Made by a program: the position numbers and the translations under genes
Assembly: GCA_016200125.1 (NCBI GenBank)
Contig: JACQFK010000140.1
Span: forward strand, 1-5,620
From: Planctomycetota bacterium
GTDB taxonomy: Bacteria; Planctomycetota; MHYJ01; JACPRB01
Reading direction: 5' to 3'
Length of the DNA stretch: 5,620 bases
The notes under the pieces: model-generated
The model's input: the letters and a program-made list of their open reading frames with translations, nothing else
What the model was told of the DNA's origin: nothing
Database searches by the model: none
Part shown: positions 1-5,017 of the stretch, one piece after another
How positions within the stretch are numbered: the stretch's first letter is position 1
Layout of the letters: every line of letters begins with the position of its first letter

Positions 1-240
1 GTCGCCGCGTCCGAGGCCCCCAAGAAGTACTGGCAGCGCGCGAAATGCCCCTACTGCGGCGGCAACCGCGTGAAGAAGAACGACATCAACGCCTTCAGCG
101 ACAACAACGCCAAGGAATACCGCTGCACGAGCTTCGAGTGCGGCAAGCAGTTCAACTCCGAGCAGGTCAAGGAGTACGAGCAGGTCGAGGTCAAGGAGCG
201 CGGACCGCGCCCCGAGTACAACCCGCGCCTGACCGACTAG
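1..240 (+). CDS. Zinc-ribbon protein, 3' end only (5' end outside the window)
   Basis: The frame is open from base 1 to a TAG at 238-240, giving the last 79 residues. The visible part has a four-cysteine zinc ribbon: CPYC at residues 16-19 followed by GG, then Cys42 and Cys47 in the stretch CTSFECGKQF. The spacing (CxxC, 22 residues, CxxxxC) and the 'CGKQF' ending resemble zinc ribbons that bind nucleic acid or serve as accessory domains in transcription-related proteins and some transposases. The remaining tail is charged, rich in Glu, Lys and Arg, and has no other recognisable domain. No membrane segment is visible. The start and any N-terminal domain lie upstream, so function cannot be assigned. 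A strong intrinsic terminator follows 17 nt after the stop, so this is the last gene of its transcript. Confidence 0.8.
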   Translation, partial: VAASEAPKKYWQRAKCPYCGGNRVKKNDINAFSDNNAKEYRCTSFECGKQFNSEQVKEYEQVEVKERGPRPEYNPRLTD

Positions 241-257
241 AACCGGACACCTCCCGG

Positions 258-286
258 AAAGAGGCCGCCCGCAAGGCGGCCTTTTT
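258..286 (+). terminator. Intrinsic terminator, partly bidirectional
   Basis: A perfect 7-bp stem, GGCCGCC (263-269) with GGCGGCC (275-281), closes a 5-nt loop (CGCAA) and is followed by TTTTT (282-286). The stem is preceded by AAAGA (258-262), which can pair with the T run. It ends the upstream zinc-ribbon gene. Read on the minus strand, the same hairpin lies just past the dus stop and is followed by TCTTT, so it may also stop transcription from that side. Confidence 0.88.
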
Positions 287-289
287 CAT

Positions 290-1309
290 TTACGCCCTGA
301 GCTTGGCGTCCTTCGCCGAGGGCTCGTAGTGCGAGCCCTCGAACTCCCCCACCAGCGCGTCGAACTGTTCCGGCGTCGTGATGTGGCTTCCCTTCTCGCG
401 CAGCGCCGCGGAGCCTGAGGCCCCCTTCACGAACCAGTGGATCACCCGGCGGACGAGATAGCAGGCGGGCTCGGCGCCGTAGATCTCCCGCAGGGTCGCG
501 AAGTGGTCGCGCAGCACGGCCGCCTTCTCCGCCACCGTCGGAGACGCCGGCAGCGTGCCCGTCTCGAGGTACTGCTCCACCTCCCTGTAGATCCAGGGGT
601 TGCCCAGCGCGCCGCGTGCGAGCATCACGCCGTCGCAGCCCGTGTCCTCGATCATCCGCTTCGCGTCGGCGCCGCAGCGGATGTCGCCGTTGCCGATCAC
701 CGGCACGCCGGCGACGTTCTTCACGGCGCGGATCGCCTCGTGGTTGGAGAAGCCGGTATACAGCTGCTTCTGCGTCCGGCCGTGGACCGTGATCGCGCCG
801 ACGCCGGAGTCGCTCGCGATCCTCACGACCCGGAGGAAGCGGTCGTCGTCCCCGTCGTCGAAGCCCGTCCGCATCTTGATCGTCACGGGAACCTTCACGG
901 CGGAGACCATCGCGCCGAGGATCCGGCCGACCTGCTCCGGCTCCTTGAGGAGCGCGGCGCCGCAGCCGTCGTCCACCACCTTGCGCACCGGGCAGCCCAG
1001 GTTGACGTCGATCACGTCCGCGCCGAGCGACTCGAGCCGCCGGGCCGCCTCGCGCATCAGTTCCGGATCGCGCCCCACCACCTGCATGCCCAGCGGGTGG
1101 TCCCAGTCGGCGGTCCGGAGCATCTCGAGCGTCTTCGGGTTGCCCTGCACGACGGGACGGTCCTTCACCATCTCGGTGAAAGCGATCTGGCAGCCGAAGC
1201 GGCGGGCGATCTTCCGGTAGGCCAGGTCCGTGCAGCCCGCCATCGGCGACTGGAGAATCTTGTGCTTGAGCCGGACCCCCTTCGACACTACACTTTCGCC
1301 CATGCTCAT
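290..1309 (-). CDS. dus: tRNA-dihydrouridine synthase, DusB/NifR3 type
   Basis: The 339-residue protein should be a cytoplasmic FMN enzyme that uses NADPH to reduce uridines to dihydrouridine in the tRNA D-loop or variable region. The N-terminal TIM barrel has the flavin-site motif SPMAGCTDLAYR (residues 21-32), TEMV at 45-48, and the Dus signature NLGCP at 103-107. Cys106 there is the expected catalytic acid. Other expected residues are Lys145 in IKMRTG, His176 in VHGRT, a GNGD loop and the phosphate-binding run ARGALGNPW. The C-terminal helical tRNA-binding region ends with HWFVKGASG. Length fits the family (about 320-350). I chose ATG 1309 because GGAAG precedes it by 5 nt; ATG 1303 (AGGA 5 nt upstream) and GTG 1288 are alternatives. 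The frame stays open upstream to 1642, but that part is antisense to maf and lies outside the Dus domain. Family assignment is firm; the exact uridine target is not knowable here. Confidence 0.95.
   Translation of the reverse strand: MSMGESVVSKGVRLKHKILQSPMAGCTDLAYRKIARRFGCQIAFTEMVKDRPVVQGNPKTLEMLRTADWDHPLGMQVVGRDPELMREAARRLESLGADVIDVNLGCPVRKVVDDGCGAALLKEPEQVGRILGAMVSAVKVPVTIKMRTGFDDGDDDRFLRVVRIASDSGVGAITVHGRTQKQLYTGFSNHEAIRAVKNVAGVPVIGNGDIRCGADAKRMIEDTGCDGVMLARGALGNPWIYREVEQYLETGTLPASPTVAEKAAVLRDHFATLREIYGAEPACYLVRRVIHWFVKGASGSAALREKGSHITTPEQFDALVGEFEGSHYEPSAKDAKLRA
1266..1294 (+). promoter_or_regulatory. Predicted sigma70-type promoter of maf
   Basis: TTGAGC (1266-1271, four of six matches to TTGACA) and TACACT (1289-1294, four of six to TATAAT) are separated by 17 bp. 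The -10 box ends only 7 nt before the maf ATG at 1302, which places the expected transcription start at or next to the A of the ATG. No Shine-Dalgarno site is present. The promoter lies inside the first codons of dus on the other strand. Confidence 0.5.
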
Positions 1310-1868
1310 CCTGGCTTCCGCGTCGACGTCACGGAAGAAGCTCCTCAAGGGGTACCGCTTCCGCGTCGTGCCCTCCGGCGTCCGCGAGGTCCGCCGCAGC
1401 ACCCTGCAGGCGACCTGCGTGACGAACGCGCGCCGCAAGGCGGACGCGGTGGCCCGCCGCTTCCCCACCGACTGGATCCTCGCGGCGGACACGATGATCG
1501 CCAACGGCGGCAGGATATACGGAAAGCCGCGCGACCGCAAGGCCGCCGTCCGGCTCCTGCGGTCGCTGGCGGGCAAGACCCACACCCTGGGCACCGGCGT
1601 CGTGCTCCAGAAGGGGACCTTCCGCATCGTCAAATACGTCACCTCGAAGGTGACGCTTCACGACGACCCGCCGGTCGAGAAAATCGTGGCCCGGACGGAC
1701 CCGACGCAGTACGCCGGCGGCTACGCGATCCGCGAGAAGAACGATCCGCTCATCCGGAGCATCGAGGGATCGCGCTCGAACGTCATCGGTCTGCCGATGG
1801 AGGTCCTGGAGCCGCTGCTCCGGAGGCTGCCCCCAAGTGCCACGATTCCAACGACGTTGGAACGGTAG
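1302..1868 (+). CDS. maf: Maf-family nucleoside triphosphate pyrophosphatase, divergent active site
   Basis: The 188-residue protein matches the length and layout of Maf/YhdE/YceF proteins, cytoplasmic enzymes that hydrolyse nucleoside triphosphates (dTTP, UTP or modified nucleotides) to the monophosphate and pyrophosphate. The start MLILASAS (residues 1-8) is the hallmark strand and phosphate loop. Also seen are PSGVRE with Glu29, the catalytic AADT with Asp63, GKP with Lys75, THTLGTGV near 93-100, AGGYAI at 138-143 and SNVIGLPM at 159-166. The oddities are at conserved sites: the family's SPRR loop reads STSR, the usual Asp-Lys before AGxYxI reads Gln136-Tyr137, and the usual Gln after that motif is Arg144. 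These may change substrate or lower activity. ATG 1302 is chosen because the Maf domain begins there and a promoter ends 7 nt before it; an in-frame ATG at 1230 would add 24 residues antisense to dus. The last few codons lie in a repeat shared with 2497-2524. Confidence 0.88.
   Translation: MLILASASTSRKKLLKGYRFRVVPSGVREVRRSTLQATCVTNARRKADAVARRFPTDWILAADTMIANGGRIYGKPRDRKAAVRLLRSLAGKTHTLGTGVVLQKGTFRIVKYVTSKVTLHDDPPVEKIVARTDPTQYAGGYAIREKNDPLIRSIEGSRSNVIGLPMEVLEPLLRRLPPSATIPTTLER
1846..1862. repeat. Perfect 17-bp palindrome at the maf/transpeptidase 3' junction
   Basis: Two perfect 8-bp arms, TTCCAACG and CGTTGGAA, flank a single central base. The palindrome covers the last codons of maf, which ends at 1868, and lies just beyond the stop of the converging transpeptidase gene at 1873. 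There is no T-tract on either side, so it is not a classical intrinsic terminator, although it could form a 3'-end hairpin or serve as a protein-binding site. It is part of the left copy of the 28-bp repeat. Confidence 0.6.
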
Positions 1869-1874
1869 CAGTTC
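1847..1874 (+). repeat. 28-bp imperfect direct repeat, left copy
   Basis: This sequence matches 2497-2524 at 24 of 28 positions in the same orientation, with no gap, exactly 650 bp apart. The differences are at 1848, 1855, 1865 and 1866. It contains the maf TAG (1866-1868) and most of the transpeptidase TGA (1875-1873, minus strand). The two copies bracket the transpeptidase gene. Confidence 0.65.
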
Positions 1875-2463
1875 AGGGTTCGATCGTGACCGGGTCGCCC
1901 ATCCGGAGCGCGGACCAGAGCTCGTCGACGGCCTCGTCCGTGAGCGCGATGCAGCCGAGCGTCCAGTCGCGGCTGATGCCGCCGCCGTGGATGCCGACCT
2001 CCCCGCCGAGCGCCGTCTTCCAGGGCGGGCATTCCCGCCGGCGGTGGGCCTCGAGGATCGCGTCGTGCTCCGCGCGGGAGATCATCCGCGCCTTCAGTCC
2101 GCGCTCGGCGTCGCGGGGCGCGGGATAGCTCAGGCCCATGAACTTGTGGAAACGGCTCGTGCCGTTGCGGGTGCAGACGTAGTAGGAGCCCTCCGGGGTC
2201 CGACGGTCCCCTTCCCGCTCCTTGTGGCCGGCGGCGTTCGCCGCGAGCACGACGGGATAGCGGCGCAGCAGCTGCGCGCCGTCGTAGAGCGCGAGCTCGC
2301 GCGCCTTCTTGCGGATCACGACGCGCGGCTCCCGGAGCGGAAGGACGAGCGGCTTCAAGGGTTCCATCGCGAGGGTCGGCCGGCGGGAGAGGAGCCAGAA
2401 GGAGGCTCCGGCCGCGAGCGCGGCCAGGAACAGCGCCCCGGCGATCCGTCTTCCCCCCTGCAT
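1873..2463 (-). CDS. Membrane-anchored L,D-transpeptidase family protein (YkuD domain)
   Basis: The 196-residue protein has an N-terminal membrane anchor or uncleaved signal: Arg5-Arg6 followed by a hydrophobic run from Ile7 to Leu25. The rest should lie in the periplasm. The YkuD catalytic domain is marked by GDRRTPEGSY (85-94), a FMGLSYPAP segment (108-116), and the active-site run with His159 in HGGG and the nucleophile Cys171 in TLGCIALTD. Family members form 3-3 cross-links in peptidoglycan or attach or release proteins at meso-diaminopimelate. The 'GLSYP' segment and 'GCIALTD' ending recall the YafK/DpaA-like branch, so a hydrolase role is possible. The usual Ser three residues before the cysteine is Thr168. 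I chose ATG 2463 because a good promoter lies between it and an in-frame ATG at 2496, and because it gives a clean n-region. Its stop is 4 nt from that of converging maf. Confidence 0.88.
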   Translation of the reverse strand: MQGGRRIAGALFLAALAAGASFWLLSRRPTLAMEPLKPLVLPLREPRVVIRKKARELALYDGAQLLRRYPVVLAANAAGHKEREGDRRTPEGSYYVCTRNGTSRFHKFMGLSYPAPRDAERGLKARMISRAEHDAILEAHRRRECPPWKTALGGEVGIHGGGISRDWTLGCIALTDEAVDELWSALRMGDPVTIEP

Positions 2464-2473
2464 CTCCGTGGGG

Positions 2474-2501
2474 AGTATAGTCCAAACCGCAGTCATTTCA
2501 A
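2474..2501 (-). promoter_or_regulatory. Predicted sigma70-type promoter of the transpeptidase gene
   Basis: On the minus strand, TTGAAA (2501-2496) and TATACT (2479-2474) are separated by 16 bp; each matches its consensus at five of six positions or nearly so. The -10 box ends 10 nt before ATG 2463, predicting a leader of only a few nucleotides. GGAG directly abuts the ATG, too close for a normal ribosome binding site. The -35 box overlaps the stop codon of the phosphodiesterase gene and lies in the right copy of the 28-bp repeat. Confidence 0.58.
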
Positions 2502-2524
2502 CGAGGTTGGAACGACAGCAGTTC
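2497..2524 (+). repeat. 28-bp imperfect direct repeat, right copy
   Basis: This is the partner of 1847-1874 (24 of 28 identical, same orientation). It holds the last eight codons and the TGA of the phosphodiesterase gene on the minus strand, and most of the -35 box of the transpeptidase gene. The palindrome that is perfect in the left copy is degraded here by the changes at 2498 and 2505. Confidence 0.65.
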
Positions 2525-3280
2525 GTCGGGGCGGTCGGTGATGATGCCGTCGACGCCGGCGTCGATCAGGCGGCGCCAGACCGCCTCCTCGTTGGTATTC
2601 GTGCCCCAGACGGCGATCCCCGCGGACTGGAGCCGCTGGACAAAGGGCCGGGTCAGTCCGTCGTTCTTCAGCGGCGTGAAGGCGCTGACGCGGAGCGCCG
2701 CCAGCCGCGACACGAACGCATCGAGTTCCCCGGCGGCCGGCAGGGCAGCCATGGTCCCCGTCCGCGCGCGCGGCTCGCGCCCGCGGATCTGCCTCAGGAT
2801 CTCCGGGTCGGCCGTCCGCACGACGGCCCGCCCGAAGGCCTGCTCCTCGCGGATCGCGTCGATCACCGGCCCCGCGGCCGCGGCGACCTTGAGCTCCAGC
2901 AGGACCGTCGCCCGGGGACCGACCGCGTGCAGCAGCTCCGCGACCGTCGGGATCCGCTCCTCGGCATGGGCCGGTCCCCATTTGATCCCGGCATCCAGCC
3001 GCTTCACTTCTTCCAGCGTCATCTGAGCGACGGCGCCGCTCCCGTCGGTGGTCCGGTCCACCGTCGCGTCGTGCAGGATCACCGCGCGACCGTCGCGCGT
3101 GAGGCGGACGTCGAGCTCGAGAAAGAAGACGCCGCGGTCCAGCGTGAGCCGGCATCCCGCGATGGTCCCGTCGGGACCGGTGCCGCCCCGGTGGGCGATG
3201 ACCTGCGGCTTCCCGGGGGGGCGGCCGGGCGCGGCACAGGACAGGGTGAACAGGATCGCGGCCAGGGGGAGCGTTCTCAT
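2498..3280 (-). CDS. Exported glycerophosphodiester phosphodiesterase (GDPD/UgpQ family)
   Basis: The 260-residue protein should hydrolyse glycerophosphodiesters from phospholipid head groups to glycerol-3-phosphate and an alcohol, outside the cytoplasm. A hydrophobic leader (residues 2-14) ends at Cys15 in the run FTLSC; it may be a lipoprotein signal, but Thr at position -3 makes the lipobox imperfect. The GDPD TIM barrel follows: catalytic His30 in AHRGG, metal ligands Glu55 and Asp57 in LELDVRLTRDG, second catalytic His70 in LHDATVDRTTDG, metal ligand Glu129 in LLELK, and the family ending GVDGIITDRPDEL. The usual ENT after the first His reads DGT at 37-39. ATG 3280 is chosen because it begins the signal sequence; an in-frame ATG at 3310 would add ten polar residues. 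No clear Shine-Dalgarno site is visible. The transpeptidase gene lies 34 nt downstream and could be co-transcribed, although it has its own promoter. The nagA-like gene is divergent across 59 nt. Confidence 0.9.
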   Translation of the reverse strand: MRTLPLAAILFTLSCAAPGRPPGKPQVIAHRGGTGPDGTIAGCRLTLDRGVFFLELDVRLTRDGRAVILHDATVDRTTDGSGAVAQMTLEEVKRLDAGIKWGPAHAEERIPTVAELLHAVGPRATVLLELKVAAAAGPVIDAIREEQAFGRAVVRTADPEILRQIRGREPRARTGTMAALPAAGELDAFVSRLAALRVSAFTPLKNDGLTRPFVQRLQSAGIAVWGTNTNEEAVWRRLIDAGVDGIITDRPDELLSFQPR

Positions 3281-3304
3281 GCAGTTCTTACGATCGCCGA
3301 AAGA

Positions 3305-3333
3305 GTGCAATCTCGACCTTCTCTTCGTAGAGT
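3305..3333 (+). promoter_or_regulatory. Possible promoter of the nagA-like gene
   Basis: TAGAGT (3328-3333, four of six matches to TATAAT) lies 17 bp after a poor -35 candidate, GTGCAA (3305-3310). The -10 box ends 6 nt before ATG 3340, so transcription would begin at the start codon itself. There is no Shine-Dalgarno site. Support comes mainly from the same arrangement at maf; alone it is weak. Confidence 0.38.
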
Positions 3334-3339
3334 GTGGCC

Positions 3340-4236
3340 ATGAGCCAGGGGCTGATCGACATCCACTTCCACGGGCAGGCCGGCTACGACGTCATGAGCG
3401 GCAACCCGGAGGACCTGCAGGGACTTTCGCTTCACCTCAAGAAGCAGGGCGTCGCCGGCTTCCTCGCGACCTTCGTCAGCTCCCCGAAGGAGGAGGTCCT
3501 CGCGGCGCTGGAGACGGTCAAGAAGGTCCAGGGCAGCGAAAAGGGCGCGAAGATCCTCGGCGTCCATCTCGAAGGCCCCTTCCTCCATCCCGAACGGAAG
3601 GGCGCCCACAATCCCGTCAACCTCCGCCCGCCCGACCTGGCCGAGATCAAGGAGTGGATCGCCGCCGGCGAGGGCATCGTCAAGCTCGTCACGATCGCGC
3701 CGGAGCTGCCGGGAGCGGACGCGGCGGTCCGCTTCCTCGTGAAGAAGGGCGTCCGCGTCTCGATGGGCCACACGACCGCCACCTTCGAGCAGGCCGCCGC
3801 GGCCAAGAAGCTCGGCGTGAAGAGCGTGACCCATCTCTTCAACGCCATGAATCCCGTCCACCACCGCTCGCCGGGACTCCCCGGATTCGCGCTGATCGAC
3901 GACGACCTCTACACGGAGATCATCGCCGACGGCGTCCATGTCTCCGACGACATCGTGAGGCTCGTGCTCCGCTGCCGGCCGAAGCGGAAGATCATCCTCA
4001 TCAGCGACGGGCTCTTCCTGACAAAGCGCCGGGACCTCGGCGACATCACGCTGGGGGGTCTGAAGGTCAGCATGTCCGCGGACGGTTCCCTCCGGCTGCC
4101 CGACGGCACGCTGGCGGGGAGCAACTCCACGATCAAGGAGATCGTGGACCGGGTCGTCGGGCTGGGCGCGCTCCCCCGGGCGGACGTGATCCGGATGGCC
4201 TCGACCAATCCCCTGGAAATGCTCGGCCTGCGCTGA
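3340..4236 (+). CDS. NagA-like N-acetylglucosamine-6-phosphate deacetylase, barrel-only form
   Basis: The 298-residue cytoplasmic amidohydrolase should remove acetate from N-acetylglucosamine-6-phosphate to give glucosamine-6-phosphate in amino-sugar or cell-wall recycling. NagA landmarks appear in order: GLIDIHFHG (residues 4-12), HLEGPFLHPERKGAHNP (76-92) with metal ligand Glu78, MGHTTA with His144, THLFNAMNP with His165, ADGVHV with His200, ISDG with catalytic Asp223, GTLAGSNST, and MASTNPLEMLGL at the end. Family members are usually near 380 residues, with about 50 residues before 'GxIDxHxHG' and a tail after 'NPAxxLGL' that together form a small beta-sandwich domain. Both are absent: a stop at 3328-3330 blocks the frame upstream, and the gene stops one residue after 'LGL'. 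The catalytic set looks whole, so this is probably a real compact enzyme rather than a fragment. GTG 3334 is an alternative start; ATG 3340 suits the promoter better. No nagB-like partner is in the window. Confidence 0.87.
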   Translation: MSQGLIDIHFHGQAGYDVMSGNPEDLQGLSLHLKKQGVAGFLATFVSSPKEEVLAALETVKKVQGSEKGAKILGVHLEGPFLHPERKGAHNPVNLRPPDLAEIKEWIAAGEGIVKLVTIAPELPGADAAVRFLVKKGVRVSMGHTTATFEQAAAAKKLGVKSVTHLFNAMNPVHHRSPGLPGFALIDDDLYTEIIADGVHVSDDIVRLVLRCRPKRKIILISDGLFLTKRRDLGDITLGGLKVSMSADGSLRLPDGTLAGSNSTIKEIVDRVVGLGALPRADVIRMASTNPLEMLGLR

Positions 4237-4276
4237 AGCTTCCGTACTTTCGGCCCCCCTCGCGTCCACGTCAGCA

Positions 4277-4283
4277 GGGGAGG
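4277..4283 (+). promoter_or_regulatory. Ribosome binding site of the LRR gene
   Basis: GGGGAGG ends 10 nt before ATG 4294 and is a strong Shine-Dalgarno match, in contrast to the three genes here that seem leaderless. It supports ATG 4294 over ATG 4297. Confidence 0.6.
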
Positions 4284-4293
4284 AACAGGCCCG

Positions 4294-5010
4294 ATGATGA
4301 CGCTCGCGATCGCGCTCGGTCTCGCGTTGTCCCAGGACGCGCCCCCGGCGAACGAGGCGCTGGCCTGGCTGAAATCGCTCGATGCGAACGCCGGGTCGGC
4401 CCAGAAGAAGCCGCGCTTCCCGGCGCTGACGCTCGAGGATCTCAAGACGATGAAGGAGATCAAGCTGGGCGGGCACCGCGCCTCGGACAACAAGCACGTC
4501 TTCATCCCCGCCGCCGAGTTCCGCTTCCTGCTGGCGCTGCCGGCGCTGGAGACCGCGAACCTCGTGGAGATCGACGGACTGACGGACGAGTCGCTCGTCT
4601 ACGTCGGGAAAATCCCCGGGCTCAAGGCGTTGAACCTCGGCGACGCGCAGGTTTCCGACGCGGGGCTCAAGCACCTGGGCGGCCTGGCATCGCTGGAGAG
4701 CCTGGACCTGGGATGGACGAAGGACGTGGGCGATGCCGGCCTGCCGCTCCTCGCGGGCCTTCCCCGGCTGAAGATCCTGGGCCTCGGCGGCACGAAGGTG
4801 ACGGACGCGGGCCTGCCGGCGCTGGCCGCCTGCGCCTCGCTCCGCGAGCTCCGCCTTCCGGCCACCGCCGTGACGGACCAGGGCCTGGCGGCGCTCGAGG
4901 CCTGCAAGGGGCTGGAGACGCTCAAGCTCGGCAGGAAGTCGAAGGCCACGCCCCAGGGCATCGACCGCCTGAAGAAGGCGCTGCCCTCCTGCAGCGTGTC
5001 GACCCAGTAG
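4294..5010 (+). CDS. Secreted leucine-rich-repeat protein, planctomycete style
   Basis: The 238-residue protein begins with a short hydrophobic leader, MMTLAIALGLALS, with a likely signal-peptidase site before Gln14, so it is probably exported. A linker of about 55 residues follows. About six leucine-rich repeats of 24-27 residues fill the rest, from about residue 84 to the end. The clearest have the pattern L-x-x-L-x-L-x-x-T-x-V-(T/S)-D-x-G-L-x-x-L: the units containing QVSDAGL, DVGDAGL, KVTDAGL and AVTDQGL. The last repeat ends in LKKALPSC, a common LRR ending in Planctomycetota. Such solenoids bind other proteins, and no catalytic motif is present, so the ligand is unknown. The gene has a strong ribosome binding site and starts 57 nt after the nagA-like gene, possibly as part of the same transcript. 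Its stop is 7 nt from that of the converging downstream gene, with no terminator hairpin seen between them. Confidence 0.88.
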   Translation: MMTLAIALGLALSQDAPPANEALAWLKSLDANAGSAQKKPRFPALTLEDLKTMKEIKLGGHRASDNKHVFIPAAEFRFLLALPALETANLVEIDGLTDESLVYVGKIPGLKALNLGDAQVSDAGLKHLGGLASLESLDLGWTKDVGDAGLPLLAGLPRLKILGLGGTKVTDAGLPALAACASLRELRLPATAVTDQGLAALEACKGLETLKLGRKSKATPQGIDRLKKALPSCSVSTQ

Positions 5011-5017
5011 GATGCGG

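Noticed and set aside
1310..1642. 111-residue N-terminal extension of Dus
   Set aside because: The extension is antisense to maf, has no Dus similarity, and the Dus barrel begins normally about 20 residues after ATG 1309.
437..2128. Very long plus-strand open frame (563 codons)
   Set aside because: It is antisense to dus and runs across maf in another frame. Its product is rich in Arg, His, Pro and Ala with no domain, as expected from a GC-rich shadow frame.
3281..3311. Promoter for the phosphodiesterase gene (TTGCAC and TAAGAA on the minus strand)
   Set aside because: The spacer would be only 14 bp and the -10 match is three of six, so I do not call it. A promoter must exist near here but I cannot place it.
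4237..4293. Separate promoter for the LRR gene (TACTTT at 4245-4250)
   Set aside because: The -10 match is three of six and no -35 box is present at the normal distance.
3277..4674. Minus-strand open frame of 465 codons
   Set aside because: It is antisense to the nagA-like and LRR genes, which have intact family motifs. Its product has a repetitive Arg/Asp/Gln-rich composition typical of a shadow.
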